64,000 nucleotides of DNA from Branchinecta lynchi (Eukaryota; Arthropoda; Branchiopoda; Anostraca; Branchinectidae). The position numbers and the translations under genes were made by a program. The stretch is taken from contig JAKZAP010000011.1 of NCBI GenBank assembly GCA_023053575.1, positions 5,456,001 to 5,520,000 of the forward strand, written 5' to 3'. A model generated the notes under the pieces. That model was not told where the DNA came from, searched no databases, and was given only the letters and a program-made list of their open reading frames with translations. Positions 33,430-44,689 of the stretch are shown piece by piece; positions within the stretch are counted from its first letter, which is position 1; each line of letters begins with the position of its first letter.

Positions 33430-33575
33430 TTATAAAACGGGCATCACGGCTTCGCCGCGAATTGACCGCGATGCCCGGAATTTTTGCCTTCGGCAAAAAT
33501 TTGACCGAATGCCCAAAACATAGAGGGGGCGCGGCCCCCCCCCCTCCCTTTTGACGCCCCTGTTTGCATCTCCGA
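33430..33575. repeat. Cluster of perfect hairpins next to a hAT-like end
   Basis: GGGCATC at 33438 pairs with GATGCCC about 35 nt on. TTTTTGCC-TTCG-GGCAAAAA-type sequence at about 33481-33500 is a second hairpin. A C-rich run leads to GACGCCCCTG at 33553-33562, identical to the 3' terminus of the hAT-like element at 37281-37290. The matching 5' end was not found. Confidence 0.45.
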
Positions 33576-35388
33576 TGGCTGAGGCTGGCTTCAACTGTTT
33601 ATATTTGTGCTTCCTGCGCCATCTAGTATTACAGACTGTTCAGATAGGTTTAAAACAATGCCGGAATTAGCTGTATGGAATAAAAAACGTAAAATCAAAT
33701 TGAAAGGGAAAACTTGTAGCTTATCTTTATAAATAATAAAAGTTGGATTGAATCAGCTTATCCAGTTGATACAGTAAGGTTAATGAGTGCTCACTGGAAT
33801 CTAATAGGACCATTAGAGGGCCTATTTTCTAGGATAAGCTAGGCCTTGTTTGTTGTTTAGATGTGTTTAGACACCAACTTTTCTTCTGCTTTTTTTGGTG
33901 CCAGCAAGTGCTTCCACTTCTACTTATTTGGCAGTAGAATACCATTTTCATCCTTTTTACTTACCAAATTTTTTATCTACTTACCTACTTTCTTCCTACC
34001 GTACTTATTTTTCTGATCTGCTTTTTATCTCATCATTTTATTTAGGCTAATCTTTAAGCAATAGCCCTGCATTTTAGCTAAAAGAGGCCTTCATCAAAAT
34101 TGCGACTGCAGCTTATATTTTCAACATTATCTGGTTTTGTCTGCAGTTCTCTCTTGTTATAGGAGAAAAGCAGGTTGATTTTAAAAAAATTCTTCAAAGC
34201 CCAAGGGATGGTTTGAGATAAATCCGCTTTGTAACCATTGAGAGTAGTTGGCAGAGGGAAGTAAAAGACTATGATTTCACGGTTGGCCCTTGCTTTCATC
34301 TGAGATGCTCTGGAAATGGGAAACTGGATGCTTGGGAAACGGCAGTGCGTTTCATAATATTCTCTACTAGAAGGTGGGTTTTTTTATCTGGTTTTACGCT
34401 TGAATACGAGAAATATTCGTTCGAGAACCTGTACTGGAAATGTTTAAGTATTGGCAGTAAAATGCTAGAAGCGGCTGTTAGGGTTTCACCCTCTCAGTTG
34501 TTGATGTTTCTGAAAATTCTTTGGGTCTTAAGGTTTGATCCACATTAAAAGCTAGGATTTGCATGGGAAGCAGCTGAGTTCAGCTGAAAAAGAAAATGCA
34601 AAATTAAAAACTTCGCCTGCGGCAGTCAGTTGAATTCGGACTTGGGTTCGGTAGTTCGAAGCTGAAGTGAAATCTGCAGCAGCAATAAGCATGTACTATC
34701 CAAGTGTTCTTCGCAAAAGTGACACCTAGTAGTCTTCCTTAGTTCAGAAATTTAGGCACTGTTGTGATGGAAATGAAGTCACGGCATCCCGGTTGTTACA
34801 AGAGAGTCAAAATTGATGCCTGAAAGACAAAAAGAGAAAGATCTTATCTGTTTAAAACACTAAATCTTATACTGAATTTATGTTTGTTTTAAAAAACTAT
34901 GCAGTTTGCTTTCATATTTTGCAAAGTACGTACGGTTAATCAATGATGATGAGACGGAAACGAAGTTTGGGTGACCTGCCATTACGGTAACTAAGTCACA
35001 CAAAAAAATTGTCTGTCCTCGCAGAAATTCATGTACTAGCAATACAGCTTGTATGCTAGTATTTCGGCAGAAAACAGCCAATAAAGAAGGAGAAGATGGC
35101 TTTCTTTTGAGATACTGTTTACTTTTTTTTTAAGTTTCTGTGGTGAGTTAAAGACAACCAAAGCTTGGCAATGGAATCAGCATATTTTATTATTATGGAA
35201 ATAGTAGGACATTGCCTTGTCTATAGTCCACATCTTTGTTACAATCATGTCAGAATCAGGTTTGATGGAATAAAAAGGATGTACCCTAACCCTTCCAGTC
35301 GTGCTTTGACCTTATACATTAGTATGAGTAGAGGTACTATATGGAAGTAAAAAAATACCTCAATATAGTATAGGCAGGTTTGATTATT
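33576..35388. other. Intergenic sequence, nothing recognised
   Basis: Long AT-rich stretch with no homology-bearing ORF, RNA gene or clear repeat. Confidence 0.4.
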
Positions 35389-35390
35389 TG

Positions 35391-35901
35391 AAGTTTAACT
35401 GAAAAGCCAGCTTATTGTTACATCTAATATTTGAATCGACTGAAATAGTTTGACTCGTCTGTGGGATTTTATATTTTTCTTCACCCGGGGCTCCAGTAAG
35501 AACAGTCAGAACGTATTCAGCCTGCACAACAACCCTAAATTCATCAAGATGTAGAGAACTTGAATTTGAGTAAATCTTGGATTGTCAAGGCTAAAGAAAC
35601 TAAGCTCTGAAAAGTCATGGCTGAAGAAAATAAGAAAATGATGTTAAGATATGTCTTGCAAGGAATCTGTCAATTTTGGTCTATTTTCAGCGATGGCTGA
35701 CCTTTGTTGTTGCTATATAATTCAAGCATACAGGGAAAAGCACGCACAGGTACTGCAAATTTGAAATAATAAGTTCATTTGATGATATTGATTATGTGTA
35801 GATAGCGTACAAACAAAGTAACGCATTCTTATCAGGTTGTCAGGCCATTTAAGTGAATAAGTGATGTGTAACTACTGTCGGTCTCTTGGTTAAATTTTAA
35901 G
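35391..35901 (+). mobile_element. AAGTTTAAC inverted-repeat element, copy 1
   Basis: Begins AAGTTTAACTGAAAAGCCAG and ends with GGTTAAATTTTAAG; the ends are imperfect inverted repeats. The internal segment (gccatttaagtgaataagtga) matches copies at 39461-39917 and 48544-49645. Confidence 0.6.
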
Positions 35902-36404
35902 TTTGTCTTCAGATAGTTCAAATGTTTCATAAATAACCTTGACAAACCTTGGTTTTGTTTCTTGCTTATAAAATAATCAAATAGAAAGGATTTAAGCTTT
36001 CTTCTGGAACAACAAGTTTGTTGTAAATTCTGTTTTGTTTTTGTTTTTTGTGTTGTTTAATGGAGCTTCCAGAATTTTTTCTCTACGCTCCAAATTTTTT
36101 TTTTGTTGTTGTTGTTTGTAGGTTGACGTTTACAGAGCTTCAGCTCATACACGCTCGTACCACTGGTTATGCGTGATCTTATGCAAGTATTGTACAATAC
36201 TTTAGTCCTTCAAACATATACAAGTCAAAGAAATATTGAGCCAAACAGGCTTCGTCAATACTTTTTTTTTTTTATTGTCTTGTAATAAATATGCTACTTC
36301 TTCTATTAGGGTGTGCTGTTTAGTGCAGGTCTGGTGTGAGCACTGTTTAATGAGTGAAGTTATCCGTCATCTTCCAGTATGTTTTAAACTGTAGCCTAGT
36401 TATG
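35902..36404. other. Intergenic sequence, nothing recognised
   Basis: Contains T-rich runs (36085-36120, 36262-36273); no gene recognised. Confidence 0.4.
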
Positions 36405-36427
36405 TTTATTCAAACAATGTTTACAAC

Positions 36428-36503
36428 GGACACGTCTGCTACGATTCTTCATCAGCGATATTTCGGCCCTTCCTGGCAAGGGTCCTCGTCAGGCTGTCAA
36501 TCC
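36428..36503 (-). ncRNA. Candidate type I hammerhead ribozyme
   Basis: On the - strand: CTGACGA (36492-36486), the same stem II as the other copies, intact GAAA, triplet GTA, then GCAG. Stem I has one A-A mismatch against CAGC, and the outer helix is GGAT with GTCC. Confidence 0.45.
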
Positions 36504-36630
36504 TCTGGTTCAACTTCGGGGAAGGTTTGTATCCTTCCCCGAAGTTGAACCAGAGGATTGACAGCCTGACGAGGTTCCTTGCCAAGAAGGGCAAGGGAAG
36601 GTTTGTTTCCTTCCCCGACGTTGAACCAGA

Positions 36631-36706
36631 GGATTTACAGCCTGACGAGGACCCTTGCCAAGAAAGGCCGAAATATCGCTGATGAAGAATCGTAGCTGAC
36701 GTATCC
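36631..36706 (+). ncRNA. Candidate type I hammerhead ribozyme
   Basis: CTGACGA (36642-36648), stem II, GAAA (36670-36673), short stem III, then GTA with predicted cleavage after 36694. Stem I pairs CAGC with GCTG, and past an internal loop GGAT (36631-36634) with ATCC (36703-36706). Core bases are all present; stem II has one C-A mismatch compared with the 61003 copy. Confidence 0.55.
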
Positions 36707-36906
36707 GTTGTAAATATTGTTTGAATAAATGTTTCAAAGTCAGCTTGGGCTCAAAGAATATTTATACTGTAGTTATGATTTTTGCTGTAAAAGTTACCTG
36801 GTATGGATTTTAGTGTATTCTTCAGTGACCATTCAGCATTAGCAACATTCAAATTAGAACACATCTACTGTATCTGTAACACAGTTAGGGCAGTAACAGT
36901 TCCAGC

Positions 36907-37290
36907 CAGAGGCGTTACTAGCCAAAATGTTGGGGGGGGGGGAAGAGGCATTTACCGACTGGCTGGTAATTTTTAAAGACTTTTTCTGAGGAAAAAACGA
37001 CTGTTTTCAACAACAAAAATGACATTTTTAAAAAAAAAATCGACTGATGTTCAGAAAAATACCCTGATTTTCAGAAAAGTACCCTGATTTCCAGAAAATT
37101 ACCCTGATTTTCAGATAAACCGACTATTTTGAAGAAAAATCGATTAATTTTCAGAAAAAACGACTGTTTTGATGAAAAAAATCAACTGTTTTGACGAAAA
37201 ATCGCGGTGCTTCACGCCGACTCGGTTTTTTTTACCGACTGGCCGACAGCTGGGGGGGGGGGCGTTCCCCCCCCAGTCGTGACGCCCCTG
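36907..37290. mobile_element. Non-autonomous hAT-like element with 8-bp TSD
   Basis: Termini CAGAGGCGT and ACGCCCCTG are flanked on both sides by GTTCCAGC (36899-36906 and 37291-37298), a perfect 8-bp target duplication as expected for hAT transposons. The interior has degenerate ~22-bp repeats of cgactgtttt-n-gaaaaa, and G and C runs near the ends. There is no ORF. Confidence 0.85.
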
Positions 37291-37298
37291 GTTCCAGC

Positions 37299-38750
37299 CA
37301 TGCGTACCAGCTTCCTCAAGTTTAGGTTTTTAATAACAAATCAGAAAACAGGAAGGTCAAGCTCCCAGCAGATAAGATAAATTCGTAATGCATGGGATGG
37401 AAGTGAACTGAGGGAAGGGGGTGGGATGAAAGCGTTGCACAGGATGGAAGTCCTGAATGGTGAACTGACTGTGCTTAATTACTCAGTAAATTACTTAATT
37501 ACTTCCTTTCTATAGTGCAAAACTTGATGTTTTACACAGGTGCTTTATGTAGACATCGCACCTGAAAATTGAGGTGAACTACAAAATCAATGCTTTGGGA
37601 TGTTTTGTTCTGGTTTAGCCATGGGGACTTTTTGTGGGGTATATTTTGCAACTAAACCTCTTGAACTAGCGGCCTGGGAAGAATTTCCCCGCTACAGTAA
37701 TCTACCTGTAGAAAAATTTAATAGGAAAAAAAATCATCCTAGTTTTGATAACTCCAAGGTCATGGATCCAGAATAGGAGTGGAAAGTGATATCCTGTTAT
37801 ACTAAATAATGTTTTCTTTCTAACTTTATAAGGTCTTAATTGCTTATACCTACTATATTAATTATTGGCATGGTAGTGGTCGTAAGTGGTTTGTGGCGCA
37901 GTTTATTTGACCCAGCAAATGTAAAGAGAGAATGGAAAACTTGTGAAATTTTAATAGTATGGTCTGATCTAGCCATGGTTTTCCAGTAGTTTCCACTTAC
38001 TAAAAGCTTAAAAATATCAACTTAATACTTAAAAATAATTCAGTCAAGGCCAAATTTGTTTACAAAACTTTTGCCAAGATTATTACCTTTGTTGTTTAAC
38101 TTGCGGAAAGCAATAAGAGCAGTATAAATAGATATGCTCTTCTTCCCGTAATATAATATTGCATCTAAGACTTATAGGTAGCCTGTTACTATCCATGAAT
38201 GATATGTGGCCATATATCACTGAGGAGTTTCCAATGTCTGAAGAAAAAAAACTAGCTACTAGCCTACATGGCAACTGCCACACATTTTCCATCCTTTTCA
38301 TTAGTTATTATTAGAATGTAAAAAGAATTGCCATCATCATTCAGAACAAAACCCATATCTGCACTAATTAAACCATTAATGGGTAGTAGAACCGCTTTGC
38401 TATGAAAATGTGTGTGTGTAGTGCCTTTGCAGCTGAGTATTAATGTTTCTGTCTGTGGTTTCAGGTTAGAATGGTGTAGAAGACTGTACTGGGCTCTGTC
38501 TCGTCCTGCTAGCGATGTACTGTTTGCAGTGGCTTTTGCCAGTACTTTTGATACCAAAACCGCTAAACCCTGCCTTCCTACATAATTACATAGCCTTTAT
38601 TGGCCTGTACTTAACAGGGTTTTTCCTGGAGAAACAGCCATGTACTATATGTTCAGTTGTGTTCCTTACAGCGTTGTTCCTTTTGTGCTACAGTGGAGTA
38701 GGAAACTGTTTCCTGTGGTATAATTGTGATAGTGAAACAGCATATTAACA
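37299..38750. other. Upstream region of RFT1
   Basis: Probably holds the RFT1 promoter and 5' UTR, but no TATA box or start site can be assigned with confidence. An ATG-initiated frame at 38515-38748 stops 2 nt before the RFT1 ATG; if transcribed it would be an upstream ORF, but it lacks recognisable protein features. Confidence 0.4.
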
Positions 38751-38813
38751 ATGGACTCCAAAGAAGTTTTGCAGACCAGTATCAAAGCAGCATCATACAA
38801 TATTGTTTTGCAA
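38751..38813 (+). CDS. RFT1: RFT1 exon 1 (residues 1-21)
   Basis: Starts with ATG and reads MDSKEVLQTSIKAASYNIVL, ending in Gln before GTAAGT, phase 0. It resembles the short N-terminal exon of vertebrate RFT1 (Met-x-Ser-x-Glu-Val-Leu), which supports this start over upstream ATGs. Confidence 0.9.
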
Positions 38814-39460
38814 GTAAGTTGATTTGTTAGATTTGTATGATAGTTAGAAATATTTGTTTGTGGGTTAAGGAGCCCCGCATTTGGCATGAGGTAACCGTTA
38901 TTTGGTAGAAAGCAGTTCGAAATTATGGCTACATCCAGCACTCTACCAAAAAAGGAGGGATTTGTGGTAGACTTATCCTAGCTGTCCAAAAAAAGCCAAA
39001 AAGCTTCTGGAAAATCTAAGTATCTAAGTCTGCTGCTGGTCCATTCTTGGCGTGCCTTCCCTCGTTAGAAAATCGGTGTGGCTGCAAACAAGTCAAGGAT
39101 CAGCCTGCATTTTGAGTTGATCAGTCGTGTTTATTTCAAAATACTTATATGAAGATTTGGGTCAGAGCCATTCTCCACTTTAGTGTCGTGTACGGGACTG
39201 ATACCTTGTTAATTGGATTGCCAATCTAGCGTTCACGTATAGGCTACCCATACAGTGTTACGGTTTGATAGATCCCTAGGCACTGACGGATCTATCTGGC
39301 TCATTTTCCGACCGGCTTCGCTGTGAAAACAAGTGAAAGCAGTGATTACCCACTCCCCAGCTCCTGCTGTACACGTTTTCCTGGTACCGGCCGGCACCGA
39401 CCGAAATGAGCTTTACCGGCACCGGTATAAATTATGCAATTCGTCTTTTAGACGCTTTTA

Positions 39461-39917
39461 AAGTTTAACTGAAAAGCCAACTTATTTTTGTGTCATTTAG
39501 TTGGATTAACTGAATTATTTGGATTCTGCAAAGTGATTTTTTTTTATTTTCCACAATATAATTTAGTAACGACGGGCAGAATATATGCGGCCGTCCCCAC
39601 AACGTAAATTCTACTATGACGCTGAAAATTCTAATCTCAACACAAGAAGCGGCTTTTCAGTGGTCAGTGGTGAGATTGGTGAAGATTGCTTAGTGTCTGA
39701 ACAAAAAAATCATGAATCTTTTTCGTAAGGCATACAACAAAAATACAAATGCATAGAGGTACCACAAATCACACGGAAATTCCACTATTTGAAAATCGAT
39801 TATTCGAGAATCGCGGGACAACGAAGTAACGCATTTTCAGCGGGTCTTCAAGCCAATTTAAGTGTGTAAATGATGGATAAGTAGATTGTCCTATCCCAGC
39901 CCTTTTCGGTTAAACGT
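39461..39917 (+). mobile_element. AAGTTTAAC inverted-repeat element, copy 2 (RFT1 intron 1)
   Basis: Begins AAGTTTAACTGAAAAGCCAA and ends CCCTTTTCGGTTAAACGTT, giving an ~18-bp imperfect inverted repeat. The interior matches copy 3 closely (cgcatagaggtac-type and gtcttcaagcc segments). Confidence 0.7.
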
Positions 39918-40090
39918 TAAACATGCTTATTTTAAACGTTCTAACACGTGGCAACCGGTGCCTGCTGAAGCTGGGCAGCGCGGCACCGGGCATTTGATAT
40001 ACACTAAAATTGAGAGTGGCAGTCGGCTATTGCTGACACTCCGTAGCTTCCGCTACCTACTACACTATGTAAGAACGTTTTATTTTTTAG

Positions 40091-40293
40091 GTTCTCTTCC
40101 GGATCATCACCTTTGTTCTGAATGCTTTTGTCTTACATTACGTGGACATCTCAGTTCTTGGTCTTTTGAATGTTCGTCTCTACTTGCTTTTTTCCACAAT
40201 CCTTTTCGTCAGCCGGGAAGCCTTCAGAAGAGCGTGCCAGTCCTGTTCCAGCAGCCATGACTGGAGGAAAGTTATCAACCTCCTTTGGCTCAC
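40091..40293 (+). CDS. RFT1: RFT1 exon 2 (residues 22-89)
   Basis: Acceptor TTTTTTAG; reads [19 protein letters not shown], then [14 protein letters not shown] and [11 protein letters not shown], ending WLT with the last codon split (AC plus C). Donor GTAAGT. It contains the first membrane helices and the conserved Arg67. Confidence 0.96.
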
Positions 40294-41110
40294 GTAAGTA
40301 CCAGGTGAACAATAGTAAATCTAAATACTCCTTCAGACAAAGCGGACTGCGAATCATAAATAACAAGACCAAAGGTTGCGATGGGATTGCAAACTAAACG
40401 AAATAAATAAATAAAAATAAGTGATGGTAAATAACTTTGTAGAAATGTATCCAAGCCAGTAGGATCATTATTTTTAAATTGTGTGAGAACAATGGCCCTC
40501 TAGCCTGTTGCTGTTATGTTTTCAGTCTGCTCCGTACGGAACTTCTGGCTTGAATAGGAACGAACACCCATTTGAACCAAGGAAAGGGTGCCCACATTTT
40601 ATAACGAAAAAGAAACAAAGAAAATATGAATTCACATCTTTACAAACAATTCCCGCAATATCATCTCTTCAAACAAACCCAAAGCAGTTGTATAATCACA
40701 AGAGTAGCCTACTTGCCAAACTGGACAAATTCTGTCAGGATTCTGTAGAATTATCTATTATAATCGGATGGGTGGAAAACTACCGCCCGTTCGTGAAATC
40801 AGGTCAAGTAGCCGCAGAATGCACATCAGAGGAAAACGATATATTACTTTTTTTTGTTTAAGAGAGACGAAAAGAGACGAGAGAATTAGCCAGTAGAAAC
40901 GATGTCATTAGATGAGTTCATTTTTATTTTCTGAAGCGTTTTAATAGACCATTAGGTTTCCACGTCCGCATTTTCTGCATTTTCTGAAGTTTCATGATTA
41001 TTGTTATATTTCTTCGTCCTTTTTTTTCACTATACCGTACTTCATTCTTCATTTAATATTTTGATCGCTCAACGTTTATTTCTTGTAAATAGTCCTGTTT
41101 TACTTTCTAG
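40294..41110. other. RFT1 intron 2, nothing recognised
   Basis: No repeat or RNA gene recognised. The open frame at 40508-40861 lacks family features. Confidence 0.4.
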
Positions 41111-41303
41111 CGTGCCAAACACGATCTTGTGGTCTACAGTGTTCTGTTGGATCTGGCTAAATTTACTTGCGTGGCCAGAAGGAGAAGAGCTCGCCAGCAA
41201 GTATAGATTCAGTGTCTACGCCATTGGATTTAGCGCTGTTTTGGAATCATTTTTTGAACCTGTCTATGTTTTCTCCCAGGCGTTTATGTTTATACGATTG
41301 AGG
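41111..41303 (+). CDS. RFT1: RFT1 exon 3 (residues 89-153)
   Basis: Acceptor TTTCTAG; reads VPNTILWSTVFCWIWLNLLA, then YAIGFSAVLESFFEPVYVF and SQAFMFIRLR, donor GTAAGT, phase 0 at the end. It aligns with the human segment containing GLSAVVELLGEPFWVLAQA. Confidence 0.95.
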
Positions 41304-41529
41304 GTAAGTCCATTTTCGTATATACCTGTTCTCTTTATTCAGGCGGTGGAAGGTAGACCGGTGCACCACAGATATAGTATGAGTAATGGTAAGCCTGGCG
41401 TGACGTTACAAGGCTACAAACGTCGAAGGAGACAGGTTTTAAACAATGCAAGCACAGAGATTCCTTTCCGAGAATATTCGACTTTTTTCACAGTGAAGGT
41501 TGGGCAAGGTTGGAACGCATTTTTGAATT

Positions 41530-41700
41530 TTCGGTAAAATGTCATTCCACGGGGTAATCCAGCCTATCACGTTACAGATATCCGTAGTTACCACGCTTAC
41601 TACGCTCCCGAGCATGGTAAGGAAATAGTTACTATCGAGAAGGCTGGTACGATCAGCGTAGTAACTTTTCGTGACGTGAAACAAGCTCAACATATACCAT
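41530..41700 (+). repeat. Fragment of GAGCG-type MITE interior
   Basis: The segment cacggggtaatcc-ttacagatat-agttaccacgcttactacgct, then gagcatggtaag and cagcgtagtaacttt, matches the interior of the elements at 44112-44414 and 46843-47144 but lacks their termini. Confidence 0.6.
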
Positions 41701-42199
41701 CTCATAAAAAGACTTTCACCTTTACATATCACGAAGGCTATTCCGGGGTTCAACAACCGTGTTTATAAAATTTCACTGGCGTACATCCTTGTATGGGGTT
41801 TGAAACCCCATATTGGGGTAAGCCGGGCTTTAAATTATTGATTACTTATACTTACTATACTTGCTTATCGATTCCGGTTTAGCACGGATCGAATTGTTTC
41901 ACCGTAACCGTCTCTATTCCTTATTTCAAAACACCAGTTCAACTACTCGTTTAATTACAAATAATTTACGACGAGTGCGTCTTGAAAGGGAGCTCGAAAA
42001 TTTGTGTCGTCATTTTCTGCCGAGAAGCGCGTAATACGGGACACAAATTACGACACAACAACCACAGTCTTTCATACAACATAATATTTGTGAATACCGT
42101 GCTTGCCGTAGGCTATAGTGCAATAAACATAACTATCCTCACCTTTGGGCTAAATTCAGTAGAAACAGTTTACTGATGAAGGTAGACCAGATCAAAGAT

Positions 42200-42560
42200 A
42201 TGGCGTGGATTCAAAAACTGGGTTACGCTTTGAAGTTTTCGTATCCGGTTTTGATGGGGAAATGAAAGAAAGTTGACTACATAATAATAATAATAATACA
42301 AAGCAAGAGAAAGGCTTTCGCCTCTAAATAAATACATACATACGCGATTCGCCTGAATAGATGACTTATGACTTACGCTTTGAAGTTTTCGTATCCGATT
42401 TTGATGGGGAAATTAAAGAAAGTTGACTACATACGCGATTCGCCTGAATAGATGACTTATGACTTACGCTTTGAAGTTTTCGTATCCGGTTTTGATGGGG
42501 AAATGAAAGAAATCTGACTACATACGCGATTCGCCTGAATAGATGACTTATGACTTATTG
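42200..42560 (+). repeat. Three ~91-bp tandem units interrupted by a short insertion
   Basis: The unit cgctttgaagttttcgtatc with gactacatacgcgattcgcc begins at 42226, 42376 and 42467. The first interval is longer (150 bp) because of an inserted AT-rich stretch with (ATA)n at 42282-42298. Confidence 0.75.
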
Positions 42561-42620
42561 ATTTATGACTTCGCTTACGCGAAGTTCTAAGAGCGCCTCA
42601 GATTGCTCTGGAGCTACTCT

Positions 42621-42643
42621 TTGATGATGATGATGATGATGAT
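42621..42643 (+). repeat. (GAT)n microsatellite
   Basis: About seven GAT units. Confidence 0.85.
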
Positions 42644-43021
42644 GGTGAAATTTTATTTACACACTTACGACGCGGGAAATAGCGCAGTACAAGAGCATCA
42701 AGTGCTACGGCGTTGGTTGTATTCTTTGAACTCTTAAACACACTTTTTTCTTTCTTTTTTCTTACCCGTTCGCTACATAGGCATTTTAGGACAGACCAAA
42801 CTGTACAAGGCGATCAGTGGCAAGGTGGAAGAAAGAGTACACAGTAACTTCTTGGAAAATAGAGTGGTGGCGCACCAGATCCTTCAATCAAACAGTTTCC
42901 TGCAGCTTGAAGCTTGGTTTCATTGCCCAAGTGCCCAGTCGGAAAAGAAAGAAAATCTCATAGAAGTTGCAGGCGAGACGTAAACCTGGCAATGTTTCCA
43001 GACACGAGTCGGCTATGTAAG

Positions 43022-43448
43022 GGAGGTTTTCGCGTGGATGGCTGTAGAGCTGAACGGGCGATTCCGCCCGCGCTACAATGAGAAAATCAACCGGGCGTTG
43101 AACGGCTCAGGAAGATGGTTCCATCCACGCAAAAATGCCCGTTCAGCTGGATGTGAGCATATGAGTGGGGCGGTCCGCAGAATACTCCCGTTCAGCTCAA
43201 CGCTGCCCTCGGAGCGATGTTCAACGGGAGGCTTCCGTCGAGCTGGATGACCCGTTCACCTGTTCATCCGTTCTCGCAAAAATGACAAACAGACCGACGG
43301 CATCCGCGCGAACATGTAGAGTAGAGTAGAATTTAATTTAAAAATGACTTTCACAGCCATCATGCCGAATTCTCGTCAACATATAATAAACGAAAACGTT
43401 GTCAATGGAGCTCGCGACGGCACCAGAGCCATCCACGCGAAAACGTCC
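43022..43448. mobile_element. MITE-like element with GTTTTCGCGTGGATGGCT ends
   Basis: GTTTTCGCGTGGATGGCT near 43026 is mirrored by AGCCATCCACGCGAAAAC at 43427-43444, an 18-bp perfect inverted repeat. The interior is GC-rich with repeated gttcagctggatg-type inverted segments. No clear target duplication. Confidence 0.7.
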
Positions 43449-43539
43449 ACTAAGTGGCTATATGGAGGACATATTCCTTGTATGTTTTCATTTTGTTTGA
43501 AAGAGCTTTGATCAGGCTTATTTTTATTTTATTTTACAG

Positions 43540-43779
43540 GTAGTAATCGACTCGTTAGGAATGATAATTCGCTGTGTTGGTTTAGCCGCAACCGTAGCGA
43601 TCAACCCAGCATACGCCGTCGAGGCCACCGTATTTGGGCAGGTGGTTGTGTCATTTGTGTATGCAATTGGTTTCTATGGTTATTTTGCCTATGAATTTGC
43701 AAGGAGGAAGAAAACGGACGAGCCAGCATTGCCACTAACACAGTTGTCTGATTTTCTACCGAAAGTAGTGCAAAATGAG
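43540..43779 (+). CDS. RFT1: RFT1 exon 4 (residues 154-233)
   Basis: Acceptor TTTTACAG; 80 codons from VVIDSLGMIIRCVGLAATVA to LTQLSDFLPKVVQNE, donor GTAAGC, phase 0. It includes membrane helices and the QLSDFLP segment matching the human RITDLLPN region. Confidence 0.95.
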
Positions 43780-44111
43780 GTAAGCAGTTTGTCTGTTGTA
43801 AAATACAGAGATTGCAGCCTACCCAACGGAAACGGATTTTCTACACCGTCATCTAGACAAAAGCAAAAACAAATAGTTTAACATTAAGCAAAAGGATTTT
43901 CGACTTTAATTATGAATTATTGCCGTTTTGGGAACCATTCTGATCCTTAAATTTACTGGGAACGGTTTTCGGGTACTTTCTTGATTGTTTAATCTGGTCG
44001 CGTATTGGAGAAAAGTTAAATCAGAAATGAAATCCGGAAGTTTTCTAACTTTCAGTACGAAATAAGCTCACGTGCTATTGGTAAGGTTTTGCATCTTCGA
44101 ATCGACATCTA

Positions 44112-44414
44112 GAGCGCGTTCCACCCTACTTGCCGTAGTTACTACGCATGACGTCACGAATTCTTGCTTTTTGCCGTTAAGGCTGGAACGATTTTTCTGT
44201 TTCCAGCAGAATATCATGCCACGGGTGAGTCCGACCAATCATGTTACAGAGATGCTTAGTTACCATGCTTACTACGCTCCAGAGCATGGCAAGCAAATAG
44301 TTACTATTAGTTAGTATTTCGAGAATGTTGGAACAGTCAGCGTAGTAACTTTTACGAGGTTGGAACGAAAATAGTAACTAACAGTTACTATTTTTAGAAT
44401 GGTGGAACACGCTC
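44112..44414. mobile_element. MITE with GAGCGYGTTCCACC termini, copy 1 (RFT1 intron 4)
   Basis: GAGCGCGTTCCACCCTACTT at the left and GGTGGAACACGCTC at the right form an inverted repeat. The interior has several inverted pairs of agttactat-type sequence. A full second copy lies at 46843-47144. Confidence 0.78.
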
Positions 44415-44689
44415 CTGGTTGTCTAATTCGTCAGCACTGCCCGTTTTCGTTGGAAAGGCCGGGCTATCTTTCTGTTATAGCCTATACAGTATACTTCTTC
44501 TGCCCCTAAAACATGAGGAGAGGATAGTGTCGTTGTTTTTATTCTCACTGTTCTCCTATTAATGATTTCAAAGATGGCGTACAACTATTTACAGTCGAAA
44601 TGTCTACTTTTTGGCGCCTAAATTGGTTTGAAAAGGCTAAATGCAAAGCAGTGGTGTTTTAAGTTTACCCCCAAAATAGTAGGAGGAGA

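Larger units (their letters stand above)
36405..36762. mobile_element. Foldback element, second copy with duplicated right arm
   Basis: The left arm (36405-36525) is inverted relative to a short right arm (36533-36600) and again to a complete right arm (36606-36730), so the right arm has been partly duplicated. The tail GAATAAATGTTTCAAAGTCA and AGCTTGGGCTCAAAGAATA at 36722-36762 matches the tail of the 60993 copy and, inverted, the left edge at 9537. Confidence 0.8.

Noticed and set aside
33044..33496. 150-codon - strand frame
   Set aside because: It overlaps irregular ACCGAATT repeats and a hairpin cluster; amino-acid content follows the repeat.
38515..38748. 77-codon frame immediately upstream of the RFT1 ATG
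   Set aside because: It is not in frame with RFT1 and has no homology; at most an upstream ORF, so not called a gene.
40508..40861. 117-codon frame in RFT1 intron 2
   Set aside because: No family features, and it sits between two well-supported exons; likely chance.
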